Shown: positions 42,561 through 51,410 of the stretch, piece by piece
How positions within the stretch are numbered: the first letter of the stretch is position 1
Layout: each line of letters starts with the position of its first letter
NCBI RefSeq assembly: GCF_036195045.1
Contig: NZ_CP108100.1
Span: 4,216,001-4,280,000, forward strand
Source: Streptomyces sp. NBC_00236
GTDB taxonomy: Bacteria > Actinomycetota > Actinomycetes > Streptomycetales > Streptomycetaceae
Length of the DNA: 64,000 bases
Direction of reading: 5' to 3'
Made by a program: the position numbers and the translations under genes
Notes under the pieces: model-generated
What the model saw: the letters and a program-made list of their open reading frames with translations, nothing else
Database searches by the model: none
What the model was told of the DNA's origin: nothing

Positions 42561-43678
42561 GGGGGTGGGGGGCAGTACCGCTCCCACGCGTCGTGGAGAT
42601 CGAGCGCGTAGTAGCCCTTCAGGACGGTCCCGGCGGTCTTGATGTTGCGTGCCTTGACCGGGGTGTTGTCGAGGGTCATGTACTCCCCGAGCATCTTGGC
42701 CAGGCCCCGGGAGTCGAGCGGCCGGCCGCTCATGTCCGCCCACGGCGCTTCGTCCAACGCGCACAGCCGATCCAGGATCGCGACCGTCGGCATCCGGTCA
42801 ATGCCCGCCATGACGTGATCACGAAGGTCGGTCAGCAGGCGGATACCCAGACTGCCTTTGTCGTCGGCCCTGGCCGCGTTGACCAGCTCCACGCACGCGG
42901 TGCGGGCCCGGTCGGGCCAGTCGCCACCGGCCGCGTCCGCGACGGAGAGCAAGGGCTCCCACACATCCGCGGGCCGGTCGGTGACGCCTTCGGGCATCTG
43001 CGGCCACCGGCCGGCGATGTCCTCGCGGACCTGCTCGGCCCACTGCGCGAGCCGCTCCCGCAGTTCGTGTCCCTCGGCCTCATGGAGCCGAGCCCGGAAC
43101 GGCTCGGCCTTCTCGTTCCTGGCCCGACGCCGCATGCGGATGATGACGGAACGGGTGGTGATGGTGTCCGGCAGATAGCCGAGCCCGGCCACGGCAACGG
43201 CGGTATAGGAAGGAAACTCCACCACCGTCTGATTACCGCCGTCACCAACGCACCGGTAGGTGACTCCAGAGCGGCGGTGACCGGCGTTCAGAAAGCCGCG
43301 CAGCTCCTCGTTGTCCCCGGCCTTGGGACCAAAGACGGTATCGATCTCGTCGAACAGGATCGTGGGCCGTCCAGCCGGATCGGAGACCGACCGGAAGAGC
43401 GCGGCGGCCCGCGCGTTCACCGCCAGCATCGGACGCGGCACCAGCGTCTCCACCACCTCCAAGGCCCGGGACTTACCCGAGCCCGGTTCCGGGGAGAGGA
43501 ACGCGAGACGCGGCGTGGAGTCGAACGCGTCCAGGAGGTGCGCGTGCGCGTCCCACAACACGACCGCCACGTAGGCGGCCTCGCGGGGGAACACGTTGAA
43601 CCGGCGGTGGAACGTCTCCACTTCGGCGAGCAGTGCAGCGCCGTCGATGGGGGCCGTGGTCTGTGCGGTGGCACTCAT
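42470..43678 (-). CDS. DUF3631 P-loop ATPase (replication)
   Basis: A 402-residue ATPase. Walker A is SPEPGSGKS (62-70) and Walker B is TILFDEID (106-113). The remainder matches the DUF3631 region often found fused to, or next to, Prim-Pol in actinomycete elements, where it is taken to be the helicase-like partner. ATG 43678 has GGAGGACC 8 bases upstream. ATGA overlap with the gene before it. The last 30 residues (SATSATSQ...) are encoded by the iteron-like repeats, so the tail is dispensable or the repeats have a second role. Confidence 0.82.
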   Translation of the reverse strand: MSATAQTTAPIDGAALLAEVETFHRRFNVFPREAAYVAVVLWDAHAHLLDAFDSTPRLAFLSPEPGSGKSRALEVVETLVPRPMLAVNARAAALFRSVSDPAGRPTILFDEIDTVFGPKAGDNEELRGFLNAGHRRSGVTYRCVGDGGNQTVVEFPSYTAVAVAGLGYLPDTITTRSVIIRMRRRARNEKAEPFRARLHEAEGHELRERLAQWAEQVREDIAGRWPQMPEGVTDRPADVWEPLLSVADAAGGDWPDRARTACVELVNAARADDKGSLGIRLLTDLRDHVMAGIDRMPTVAILDRLCALDEAPWADMSGRPLDSRGLAKMLGEYMTLDNTPVKARNIKTAGTVLKGYYALDLHDAWERYCPPPPSGAATSATSATSQVSGPEKVAATLFPSAT

Positions 43679-44025
43679 GCGGCGGTCCTCCTGGACTGGT
43701 CGGGGGCGTTGTGGGGGCACTGCCCGACGTGTGCGCGGGTGGTGAGTTCGGTGACGGCCTTTCGGCCCCGGGCCCGTTCGTGGTGGCCGCAGGTGCACAG
43801 CCAGTCGGCGACGGGCATTTCGTTGCGGCCGATCCCGCGCACGGTCAGACCGGGCTGGATGCCGGACACGGTGACTGTGCGCGGGTCAGGGAGAACAGCA
43901 ATGCGGACGCCTTCGGCGACGACCTTCGCCGCACCACTGCCGGATGCACCCGGGGCCGGTTCGGCGATGCTGCGGTGGGTGGGGGGCGGGAGGCCTTCCA
44001 AGCGGAGACGAGGGCGGGTACTCAT
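43675..44025 (-). CDS. Small protein of the Prim-Pol module
   Basis: A 116-residue protein with a Pro-rich start, a beta-rich middle (VRIAVLPDPRTVTVSGIQPGLTVRGIG) and a C-terminal C-x-C...H...C set (WLCTCGHHERARGR; HVGQCPHNA) that suggests a small zinc site. It is coupled on both sides by ATGA overlaps, so it is made in step with primase and ATPase. The function is unknown. Confidence 0.6.
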   Translation of the reverse strand: MSTRPRLRLEGLPPPTHRSIAEPAPGASGSGAAKVVAEGVRIAVLPDPRTVTVSGIQPGLTVRGIGRNEMPVADWLCTCGHHERARGRKAVTELTTRAHVGQCPHNAPDQSRRTAA

Positions 44026-44924
44026 GCCGTCTCCCGGGGCCGGGCGGTGCGGATGGAGCTGTCCAGGGCGCTGCGGATCGTGGCGCGGCACTCAGCCGGG
44101 GTGAGCCCCCGGGTCTCGCCCGCCCCTTGGAAGGCCGCTTCAACCTCGTGCCGGGCCAGGTCGCCCCACGCGACGAACCGCCCCACTTTGAACGCGCACC
44201 GGTTGAGCGTGTTGTTGCCCTGCTTCTCCGGAGCGGTGACGACGCGGTTGCACTCCCGTTCCAGCGCGGCGCGTCCGGCGCGACTGCCACTGACAACCGG
44301 TACAACCAGCGAGACGACCGGTGTGGATCGGGTCGGTTGGAGCAGGGCCAGCAGCCACCCGGGGAGAGGGGCGACCGGCGCCGGGTCAACCACCGCGTAC
44401 GGGCCTGCGGTTGTGGTGCTGCCTGCGGCGACGACGTACCCGCCCCATGCCCTGGTGTCGACCAGGGGTGCGAGGGTTCCGGCGGTGTTCCCGAGCCGAA
44501 CCATGTCCGGGGCGGTGAAGTACAGGTGGTGTCCGCTGCTCGCGGTCCGGGTGCGGTAGGTGGTGGGGACGGGCTGTCCGGCGCGCTCGCAGAGCGCTCC
44601 AAAGGTCGTCACGCCGGAAGGCGTGTCCGTGTTGCTGTTGGGCTTGGGCATGTCGAGGTCGACGACGACCAGCCCGGATGGGCCGGTGGCGATCCCGATG
44701 TTGAACGGGCGGTCGGCCCAGGCCCGGCGGATGCGGTCCGGGTCGACCGTGGCCCGGTCCTCCCACTTGCGGTGCCCGTCGGCACAGTCGGCGAGGCGCT
44801 GGCAGGCGGTCTCTCCGTGGAGGGCGGGGCGCTTGTCGTCAGGGCGGAGGGGGAAGACGTGCCAGCCGCGTTCGGCTGCTCGTAACGCCGCTTCGAGCAG
44901 CGTGGTGGTGCGGTGGTGGGTCAT
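44022..44924 (-). CDS. Bifunctional DNA primase/polymerase of AICE-2
   Basis: A 300-residue Prim-Pol protein. The metal pair is D89-x-D91 (VVVDLDMP), with GHHLYF (H132) and D156 then GGYVVAAGS. The C-terminal helical domain contains NTLNRCAFKVGRFVAWGDL. It is expected to prime and copy the excised element, replacing the RepSA route. ATG 44924 has GGAG upstream. It is not a close match to the orphan Prim-Pol at 25429 beyond shared motifs. Confidence 0.88.
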   Translation of the reverse strand: MTHHRTTTLLEAALRAAERGWHVFPLRPDDKRPALHGETACQRLADCADGHRKWEDRATVDPDRIRRAWADRPFNIGIATGPSGLVVVDLDMPKPNSNTDTPSGVTTFGALCERAGQPVPTTYRTRTASSGHHLYFTAPDMVRLGNTAGTLAPLVDTRAWGGYVVAAGSTTTAGPYAVVDPAPVAPLPGWLLALLQPTRSTPVVSLVVPVVSGSRAGRAALERECNRVVTAPEKQGNNTLNRCAFKVGRFVAWGDLARHEVEAAFQGAGETRGLTPAECRATIRSALDSSIRTARPRETA

Positions 44925-45009
44925 GCTGGGTGTCTCCAGTTCTCTGTTGTGGATGGCTGGACGACGGCGGCCCCGGACTTTGCCGAGACGGGGGCCGCCG
45001 TCGGCGTAG

Positions 45010-45180
45010 CTAGTCGCAGGTGCAGTCGGGGTATTCGCTGCTGCCGTCCGCGCCGCATCCGCAGCAGTGCGGGTAGAAGTAGGGCTCGGTGCCGTCGGTG
45101 GGGTCGCACCGTTCGCAGTCGAGGTACTCGGGTTCCTCGGCCGCGTCGTGGTCGTCGTGGTCGGTCTGGGTGTTGGTCAC
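45010..45180 (-). CDS. 56-residue Cys-rich protein
   Basis: A short gene. GTG 45180 has GAGAGGAA upstream. The product is acidic and Cys-rich: LDCERCDPTDG, then YPHCCGCGAD and PDCTCD at the end, with eight cysteines and several Asp/His, fit for one or two zinc sites. It lies between the translocase and Prim-Pol genes. The role is unknown. Confidence 0.65.
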   Translation of the reverse strand: MTNTQTDHDDHDAAEEPEYLDCERCDPTDGTEPYFYPHCCGCGADGSSEYPDCTCD

Positions 45181-45239
45181 GCGTGTTCCTCTCGGGTGGG
45201 AATGTGGCTGTGGAGGGGTGCGGGCAGGTGGCGGGCGCC

Positions 45240-45390
45240 CCCCTTTACCGGCCTTACCTTGCAGGTCAGGGGCCCTTACCTCCCCCTCTACCGGGGTAAA
45301 GGGCCCCCTCTACTCCGCAGCCCCTGCCGAACGGGCCGGGACGGGGCGTGGCGGGAGTGTCCGGCGGGGGTGAGGTAGCGGGGGACCCCT
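45240..45390. repeat. Second GGTA-core repeat cluster
   Basis: Read on the minus strand this holds several GGTAAGG, GGTAAAGG and GGTAGAGG words, plus one GGTAGCGG-type copy at about 45373-45380. Together with 42339-42560 it brackets the replication module. It could be an origin or a regulator-binding region. Confidence 0.5.
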
Positions 45391-47544
45391 CTACCTGCCG
45401 GTGCTGAGCAGGATCTCGGCGGGCACGGCGGCCTCGATGTCGCGGCGCTGGTATCCGGCACCGTTGGAGCCGCTGATCTTGACCTGCTTGCTGGTCCGCT
45501 TGACCCCGGCGGCTTCGAGTTCGGATGCGAGCTGTTCGGCGTTGAAGTCGCCGTAGACGTCCTCGTCGAGGTTCACGAGACCGTTGAGCAGGTCGGTGGT
45601 GAACATGCGCGGGCTGTGGCGCATGACTTCGAGCGCGTCCGAGACGATCGGCGGGACGGTGACGCCGGCCGCGTCAGCGGCGGCGGTCACGTCGCCTGCG
45701 GCCTGTCCGGTGAGCTGTCCGGCCTGCTCGCGCAGGACGCGGCCCTTGCGGCACAGTCCGGCGAATGAGGGGCCGTCGAGGTAGTCGGCCCGCACGGTGA
45801 CGTACGAGGCGGGTCCGGTGACCAGGACACCGACACCCTTGTGTTCCTCGGACAGGACGGAGGCGTCGGCGCCTTGGGCGGCCTTGCCCTTGCCGAGGAC
45901 CATGTCGCTGCTGGCCCGGTCGACGACCTGTGTCGAGTAGCGGATGGTGATGATCTCGCGCAGCTTGGTCGGGACGCTGTCGGCGTCGGGGCGCTGGGAG
46001 GCGAAGTTGGACACGAACCCGGCAGCCGGGCCGCGTCGGGCGATGCGGCACAGGTCGTTGATGACCTGCTCGCGGTCCTCCCGTTCCATCGCGGTGAAGT
46101 ACTCCTGCAGTTCGTCGATGGTCACGAAGATGACCGGCACGTTGTACTTCGCCACGATCTCCGGCGTCAGCTTGCCTTCGGGGCACACGGACGTGGGGAG
46201 GTCCCGCAGCAGGGCGAACCGGCGTTCCATCTCCACCAGGAGTTCGGCGAGCATCGCCTTCAAGGCTTCGATCGCGTCGTCCTCGGCGCCCATGACCAGG
46301 CAGTGCGCGACGGCCTTCATGGGCATCCAGTCCGCGCCGCCCTTCCCGTCGGCGACGTAGTGCCGCACGAACGGGTCCAGCAGCCCGGCAGAGGTCAGCA
46401 GCCGCTGGGAGAACGTCTTGCCGCGGCGGGGCAGGCCGCCGAAGAACATCGACTGCCACATGACGGGGATGTTCACCCGCACGCCGCGGGCGTCCTGGCC
46501 GAAGGGGACCGGGTCCCAGATGGAGAACCGCTCGGCCGTCTCGAACGGCGACGGGTTCAGCGGTCCGAGGTAGGGGTCATCGTCGGCGACCCACATGGAC
46601 ACCCGGCCGGCGTTGCCGCCCTTGGCGGCGCGGACGCGGGACATGATGACCTGGATTTCATCGACCCCGAGTTCCTGCGCGATGACCTCGCGCTTGGCCA
46701 GCACGTCCGAGGCGGTCTTACCGCCACCCCGGGGAAGGTCGAAGATCACGGCCCAGCCACGGCCGTCACGGACCGGGCCCATCGAGCAAGAAACACGCGG
46801 GCCTTCCTCGTCACCCCGGCCGCTTTTCAGGAGGCCGGCAGCGCGCAACGCGTCGTTGAGCTGCTGGGCGGACATGTCCACCCGCAGCGGCGGCGCACCC
46901 TGGTCCAGGAACTGGGTGTCCTTGCCCCTGCCCAGGTAGGCGAGCGGCGTCACGACCGCCCCGGCGATACCGGTCTGCAACAGCGGGTCGGCCAGCATGA
47001 TGCCGATCGCGGCGGCGGCCACACCCACGGCGGCGGCACCGAACCGCCACCGACGGGACCGGGTCCGCTCCGCATGCGCGATCTGCAACCGCACCGCGAG
47101 TTCCACGTCCTCGGGCCGGGCCTTGCTCTGCGCCCGCAGCGCCTTCACTGCGGCGGTGTGGTCCTGCGCCGACAGCGTCGGCCACATCCCCACCGTGGCG
47201 CGGAAGAACCCGCGGGCGGCCAGCAGCACAGTCTTGACCAGATACTTCGGGGTGCGGACCGCGTGATAGCGCGAGTGCCACCACGTGAGCCGCACCAGGG
47301 CGGCGGCGTTGGCTTTGATGGACGCGGCCGACCGGGCCCACGCCGGCAGAACCGGCGCGTCCGGGACGGTCAGCCAGTCCGACAGCGGGTTGTCGGCACG
47401 GTCGACCGCCTCGACACCCGCCACCACCGTGGCGGTGTCGTCGGATGCCGGGGCGGTCTTGGTCAGGGGGTCGGGGCTGGGGCGGTGGTCGTCCAGGTGG
47501 TGCAGGGTGCCCATGTCGGGCCCCTCGGTGGCGAGTTCGGTCAT
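45391..47544 (-). CDS. TraB-like FtsK/SpoIIIE conjugative translocase
   Basis: A 717-residue DNA pump, larger than the AICE-1 protein. Two membrane helices (about 168-185 and 190-205) follow a long N-terminal region. The first motor-like segment carries DLPRGGGKTASD (269-280). The main Walker A is GGLPRRGKT (369-377) and Walker B is VIFVTIDE (471-478). The C-terminal part looks like a winged-helix DNA-binding domain (LASELEAAGVKRTSKQVKISGSNGAGYQRRDIE). It would move double-stranded DNA between hyphae. ATG 47544 has AGGAG about 11 bases upstream. Confidence 0.88.
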   Translation of the reverse strand: MTELATEGPDMGTLHHLDDHRPSPDPLTKTAPASDDTATVVAGVEAVDRADNPLSDWLTVPDAPVLPAWARSAASIKANAAALVRLTWWHSRYHAVRTPKYLVKTVLLAARGFFRATVGMWPTLSAQDHTAAVKALRAQSKARPEDVELAVRLQIAHAERTRSRRWRFGAAAVGVAAAAIGIMLADPLLQTGIAGAVVTPLAYLGRGKDTQFLDQGAPPLRVDMSAQQLNDALRAAGLLKSGRGDEEGPRVSCSMGPVRDGRGWAVIFDLPRGGGKTASDVLAKREVIAQELGVDEIQVIMSRVRAAKGGNAGRVSMWVADDDPYLGPLNPSPFETAERFSIWDPVPFGQDARGVRVNIPVMWQSMFFGGLPRRGKTFSQRLLTSAGLLDPFVRHYVADGKGGADWMPMKAVAHCLVMGAEDDAIEALKAMLAELLVEMERRFALLRDLPTSVCPEGKLTPEIVAKYNVPVIFVTIDELQEYFTAMEREDREQVINDLCRIARRGPAAGFVSNFASQRPDADSVPTKLREIITIRYSTQVVDRASSDMVLGKGKAAQGADASVLSEEHKGVGVLVTGPASYVTVRADYLDGPSFAGLCRKGRVLREQAGQLTGQAAGDVTAAADAAGVTVPPIVSDALEVMRHSPRMFTTDLLNGLVNLDEDVYGDFNAEQLASELEAAGVKRTSKQVKISGSNGAGYQRRDIEAAVPAEILLSTGR

Positions 47545-47595
47545 GACGGGTTGTACTCCTGTCTCACTTCGGATGAGCGGAAGACGTGCAGGCGG

Positions 47596-47916
47596 TCAGC
47601 GCTCGGCCCGCAGCACGGCGCGCTCCGCGCGGCGCACGGCGTCCTCGGCGGCCTTGCGGGCCTGCCGGGCGGCGGGGCGGTCGGAACGGGGAGCGGTGCG
47701 CTCGGCGGCCTTCGCGTTGGCCAGGGTCTGGCGGGCATCTGCCTGCACCTGGTGCAGGGCCCGCAGCTCCTGCGCGCCACGCTCCGCGGCCCGCTGGTCG
47801 ATCTTCTCGATCCGGGCCTCAAGGCGGGGGTCGACGCAGTCGGCCATGGCCTGGCGGAATCCCTTGCGGAACAGCCGGGCACGCTCACGCTTCTCGGCGG
47901 GGGTATAGCTCTCCAC
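47596..47916 (-). CDS. Small coiled-coil AICE protein
   Basis: A 106-residue, highly charged, almost wholly helical protein (EARIEKIDQRAAERGAQELRALHQVQADARQTLANAKAAER...), likely a coiled coil. I chose GTG 47916 because GGGAGG lies 5 bases upstream; the frame could also start at GTG 47958 without a good site. It lies between the translocase and DUF6251-type genes. Unknown role. Confidence 0.6.
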   Translation of the reverse strand: MESYTPAEKRERARLFRKGFRQAMADCVDPRLEARIEKIDQRAAERGAQELRALHQVQADARQTLANAKAAERTAPRSDRPAARQARKAAEDAVRRAERAVLRAER

Positions 47917-47993
47917 GGTGTCCTCCCAGGTGTCGGGCCGGGCTGTCCGGTCCTGCACCCGCCCGGAACGACGTCCGGGCGGACACAGGCACG

Positions 47994-48377
47994 TCAGCCA
48001 CGGCCACGCCGGGCCCGGGACACCGACTTGGAGGCCGCCTTGCCCTCACCGCCCCCGATCGACTTCACGACGGTGACCACGCCCCACGCCATGACGGCCG
48101 CGAGGAACGCGAGCATCGCGAGGTTCGCCGCGATGGCGGTCAGGACACCGACCAGGAGCGGGCCGAAGTAGACGCCAGCCGCGACCGCCCCGGCACCCAT
48201 GCCGGAACCGAGCGCGAGGCGCTGGACCGTGCGGTCGGGCGGGGCCTGGTGGATGTGCTGGACGATCTGCTGCGGCGCCTGCTGTGCGGGCAGGTTCGCG
48301 GCATCGGCGTAGGTGTACGTGCCGTCCGGGAGCTGAATCACGGTGAGTGCCCGGGGTGCGGGCAGGTTGGGGTCCAT
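47994..48377 (-). CDS. DUF6251-type SpdD-like membrane protein
   Basis: A 127-residue protein with an N-terminal segment TVIQLPDGTYTYADAANLP and QQIVQHIHQAPPDRTVQ. A long hydrophobic stretch (about 55-105) makes two membrane helices, and the tail is basic. The build matches spread proteins of Streptomyces elements. GGAAGGAC precedes ATG 48377. Confidence 0.72.
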   Translation of the reverse strand: MDPNLPAPRALTVIQLPDGTYTYADAANLPAQQAPQQIVQHIHQAPPDRTVQRLALGSGMGAGAVAAGVYFGPLLVGVLTAIAANLAMLAFLAAVMAWGVVTVVKSIGGGEGKAASKSVSRARRGRG

Positions 48378-48392
48378 GCGAGTCCTTCCAGG

Positions 48393-48725
48393 TCAGGAAG
48401 TCAGCGGGGAGTCGTGACAGGGCACGCACATGCCGAGCGAGCGCGGGATGCAGTACCCGGCATCCCGGCGGCAGTTCGGGCAGGTGCGGCGGGCCCGCAT
48501 GGCCTTGGCCAGCGCGGCGGCACGGCCCGGGGTCATGGGGCGTACCGGGCGGGCGAGGTCGATGCGGTAGAGGTAGGCGACCAGCGGTTCCCGCCGACGC
48601 CGGGGGCGGTGGAGTACGGCCGCGACGTCCTGTCCGCCGGGCCGCAACCCCAACGCCCGCAACTGCCGGCGGGTCGCATATCCGTCCGGGGCCAGGCGCC
48701 ACCGGTATTCGGGCAGCGTGGCCAT
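48393..48725 (-). CDS. RRQRL-motif zinc-binding protein
   Basis: A 110-residue protein. It contains ATRRQLRALGLRPGGQD, a family hallmark, and a C-terminal zinc ribbon CPNCRRDAGYCIPRSLGMCVPCHD with two CxxC pairs. It is common in actinomycete elements next to DUF2637 genes; the role is unknown but nucleic-acid binding is plausible. ATG 48725 overlaps the upstream stop by one base. Confidence 0.75.
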   Translation of the reverse strand: MATLPEYRWRLAPDGYATRRQLRALGLRPGGQDVAAVLHRPRRRREPLVAYLYRIDLARPVRPMTPGRAAALAKAMRARRTCPNCRRDAGYCIPRSLGMCVPCHDSPLTS

Positions 48726-50050
48726 CACGCGACCGCGTCGACCGGTGCGGCCGAACGCTCGCCGCGCAGGGTGTCGCGCAGGACGCGGGCCTTTGCGGGT
48801 GAGGTGTGGACGGCCTTGCGGATGCCCTCGGCCGTCAGTTCCTTGACCGGCCAGTCGGCGGTGGCCGATCGGGCTTCATCGAGCAACTGATCGGCGGTGC
48901 GGGCCGGTCGGCTCGATCGGGCAGCGGCCGGTACGCGGCCGGTCGCCCGACGGGGACGAACCGACTCAGCGGCCACCGCCCGGACCGGGATCGACTCGAC
49001 CGGCTTCACCAGGTCGATGACCACCGGGGCGGGCAGCGCCGGGCGCGGCTCGACCGTCGTGATCGCGACCGGAGTCGACTTTCCCAGGTCAGCCCTAGAC
49101 CGATTTGTTGATGTATCGACCGATTCAATGGCCAGGGGCTCGATCGGTCGACGTCGCCGCAGCCAACCGGCACCGCGCTGCTGCGTACGGTCTGACGGGT
49201 GCTGGGCGTCGGTGAGAGCGGCGAGCGATCGAGCGGCCCGGCGGTGCAGCTTGGGTGTCATGCCGGGCGTGGTGGTGCCTGTCTCGATCTCCCATGCGTG
49301 AGCGAACGCGTCCTCGAAGGACAGCTCTCCGAACGGGGCAGCGGATACGAGCCGGTCGGCCAGGATCGCGATGGAGCGGTGCTGCCGGCGCCGTTTGCGG
49401 TCGTGGCGGCGACGGGCCTTGTCCTGAGCGTCGCCGGTCTTGGCCGACAAGGTCGTTACCCACTGCCGTACCTCGAACAGAAGCGGGCCCAGCAGCGTGA
49501 CCGCGGCAAGCCCGATCCCCGCGGTCTGTGCGTCCGAAGGGGACAGGCCGGAGAGGTGGGTGCCGTAGGTGTAGTTGATGGACGCGGCGAACCCTGCCGC
49601 GCCGACCACGAGCGACCGCAGGAGCCACCGCACCCAGACAGGCAGCCCGCGTTCGTCGGCGTAGGCAACACCTGCCGCCATCACCCACGCCGCCCCCTCG
49701 ATCGCCAGAGGCAACGGCAGGAGCATCGGCGAGATACCGGCGAAGTGCAGAACCTGAGCAGGCAGCGAACCGAGGGCCGACGCGGTGACCAGGCCGAGCG
49801 TGCCCTTGCGGTACACATTGCCCGCCGTCAGCGACGCCCCACGGGCCGCCCGGCGGGCCGCACGGGCCTGCGCTCGCGCATCCTTCGCCCGCCCCTTCTC
49901 CGCGAGCTGCTGCTCACGAAGCCGGGCCGCCCGCTCGTCGGCCACCTTCTCCCGCTCCGCACGACGCTCAGCCGCGGCGGCCTGATCGATACGACGCTGC
50001 TCGGCATCGGCCGCCCGGTCCGCGCGACGCTCTTCGCTGTAGGTGCTCAT
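48725..50050 (-). CDS. DUF2637 membrane protein of AICE-2
   Basis: A 441-residue protein. A charged helical N-terminus (about 1-70, rich in Arg/Glu/Ala) likely forms a coiled coil. Four membrane helices follow (about 80-200: LGLVTASALGSLPAQVLHFAG, LPLAIEGAAWVMAAGVAYA, RSLVVGAAGFAASINYTYG, IGLAAVTLLGPLLFEVRQWV). A long basic C-terminal region ends in a helix-turn-helix-like segment ELTAEGIRKAVHTSPAKARVLRDTLRGE. It is probably the SpdB2-type partner of the translocase. Coupled to neighbours at both ends. Confidence 0.82.
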   Translation of the reverse strand: MSTYSEERRADRAADAEQRRIDQAAAAERRAEREKVADERAARLREQQLAEKGRAKDARAQARAARRAARGASLTAGNVYRKGTLGLVTASALGSLPAQVLHFAGISPMLLPLPLAIEGAAWVMAAGVAYADERGLPVWVRWLLRSLVVGAAGFAASINYTYGTHLSGLSPSDAQTAGIGLAAVTLLGPLLFEVRQWVTTLSAKTGDAQDKARRRHDRKRRRQHRSIAILADRLVSAAPFGELSFEDAFAHAWEIETGTTTPGMTPKLHRRAARSLAALTDAQHPSDRTQQRGAGWLRRRRPIEPLAIESVDTSTNRSRADLGKSTPVAITTVEPRPALPAPVVIDLVKPVESIPVRAVAAESVRPRRATGRVPAAARSSRPARTADQLLDEARSATADWPVKELTAEGIRKAVHTSPAKARVLRDTLRGERSAAPVDAVA

Positions 50051-50331
50051 CGGCTACCGCCCCACAGCATGGGCCGGACCCGCACCGAGGCGATCAGCCG
50101 GACCGGCGACGCGGGGTCGCCGGGGATGTCGCTGTCCTCGATCCAGGACCACTCGTCACCCGGCACGCTCTCGTAGCCGAGACCGTTCAAGGCGCGCTCG
50201 CGCTCCGCGATGGTCGGGACCGTGGCCGTGCGGGGCCAGATGTACTCGGGCCACGCATGCGGGGTGTTCATCAGCGGGACGTACAGGTGCCACGTGCCGC
50301 CGCTGTTCGACATCTGCGCGGGGAGCGTCAT
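50047..50331 (-). CDS. DUF6303-type small protein
   Basis: A 94-residue soluble protein (GGTWHLYVPLMNTPHAWPEYIWPRTATVPTIAERERALNGLGYE) of a family I recognise from Streptomyces elements. ATG 50331 overlaps the preceding stop by one base. Function unknown; its fixed place in coupled runs suggests a part in transfer. Confidence 0.68.
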   Translation of the reverse strand: MTLPAQMSNSGGTWHLYVPLMNTPHAWPEYIWPRTATVPTIAERERALNGLGYESVPGDEWSWIEDSDIPGDPASPVRLIASVRVRPMLWGGSR

Positions 50332-50528
50332 CACGACCGCTCACCGCCCCGCCGGGCGCGGCCGTAGCGCACCCAACCGGTGACCTGGACGAGCACGCCG
50401 CCCGTGGCCAGCCACCGCAAGGACGGCTCATCCAGCAGGGACGCCAGAACCGCCCCGGCCAGCGCCAGCGCGATGCCGACGAACACGACGACCAGGGCGC
50501 CCCGCTCGGAGGTAAGGGTCACGCTCAT
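50331..50528 (-). CDS. Small two-helix membrane protein
   Basis: A 65-residue protein with two predicted membrane helices (GALVVVFVGIALALAGAVLASLL and LRWLATGGVLVQVTGWV) and a basic C-terminus (RYGRARRGGERS). ATGA overlap with the gene before it and TGATG with the one after. Likely a spread-type membrane protein. Confidence 0.65.
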   Translation of the reverse strand: MSVTLTSERGALVVVFVGIALALAGAVLASLLDEPSLRWLATGGVLVQVTGWVRYGRARRGGERS

Positions 50529-50791
50529 GCCGCACCGCCCGTCAGGGTCGACGTGGTGCGGTTGGTGAGGTTCCGCCGCGCCGCCATGACCCGGTTGCGG
50601 GCCCGGCGCACGCGCCGAACGTCCAGCTCGTTCGCCGGCCGGTCGATGGTCATGATCTGCGCGTCCAGCAACTCGACCTCCGCCCGGATGAGCGGCATCT
50701 CCAGCTCAATCGCGTCCAGCTCGGCGGCCGACGGCTCGAAGTCGAGCGAGGCGGCCGTAACAGTGGCCTGAAGTGCAGCGATGGTCTTCAT
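50525..50791 (-). CDS. DUF6284-type small protein
   Basis: An 88-residue helical protein (SAAELDAIELEMPLIRAEVELLDAQIMTIDRPANELDVRRVRRARNRVMAARRNL), a family frequent in Streptomyces AICEs and prophages. It is the first clear gene of the leftward operon. ATG 50791 has AGGGAGACC upstream. Function unknown. Confidence 0.7.
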   Translation of the reverse strand: MKTIAALQATVTAASLDFEPSAAELDAIELEMPLIRAEVELLDAQIMTIDRPANELDVRRVRRARNRVMAARRNLTNRTTSTLTGGAA

Positions 50792-51003
50792 GGGTCGTGG
50801 TCTCCCTAGCAGGTGCGACGGCCCAAACAGCGGCCCCGGTGTGTCAGCACCGGGGCCGCGCGCCGTCCGTGGGTGAAGCGGGAAAAGGTGTTCCGGCTCC
50901 CCTCAGCCCCGCCCGTACAGCACCGCGCTAGACGGTCTGGACGGGCGGGGGAGGCAACCGGCCGCGCGAGCGGCAGATCAGGCGACGCGATGACGCGAGG
51001 GGC

Positions 51004-51057
51004 TTACCGCTCAGGCCGGTCCAGCACGGGCGGCGCCCACGTACTTCGCTGACTCAT
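51004..51057 (-). CDS. Possible 17-residue leader peptide
   Basis: ATG 51057 has AGAGAGGAA 5 bases upstream, and a TAA stop follows after 17 codons (MSQRSTWAPPVLDRPER). It would be the first ORF of the leftward operon's transcript. It may be a leader peptide or the remnant of a longer gene. Confidence 0.3.
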   Translation of the reverse strand: MSQRSTWAPPVLDRPER

Positions 51058-51317
51058 GGGGTTCCTCTCTTGTGTTCGGATCAGGGCAATCACTGCAAGG
51101 GGGATCACGTCCCCACTCGCCGGCCGTTGCTCGCGGTCACCGGGCCACCTCGCCAGTCGGGCCGAAGCCCTGTCCCCTGGCCTTTAGCGGGATTGCAGCG
51201 TCCCCGCCCTCAGCTCAAGAGCGGCCGCATCCGGCCCCTCCTGTTGTGCCGCCCACCGGCCCGAAGCCAGCGGGAATAACGCCCAAGCGAGCACACTTGA
51301 AGGAGCTGCACCGCTTG

Positions 51318-51410
51318 CTCAACTTGTTGGTACAAGCTGATGCAGTGATGGTGCACCAACGGACTGTGAAGCGTCAAGCGATCGGGGCCCACATGTACCA
51401 ACAAGTTGAG
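51318..51410. promoter_or_regulatory. 17-bp inverted repeats before GntR gene
   Basis: CTCAACTTGTTGGTACA (51318-51334) and its exact complement TGTACCAACAAGTTGAG (51394-51410), 59 bp apart. The first also forms the palindrome CTTGT-TGGT-ACAAG. The second ends 21 bp before the GntR start. A partial GTGCACCAAC copy lies between them. Confidence 0.7.

Noticed and set aside
45841..48171. A 776-codon open frame on the + strand
   Set aside because: It is antisense to the TraB-like gene and its neighbours. The minus strand carries Walker motifs and coupled starts; this frame has none.
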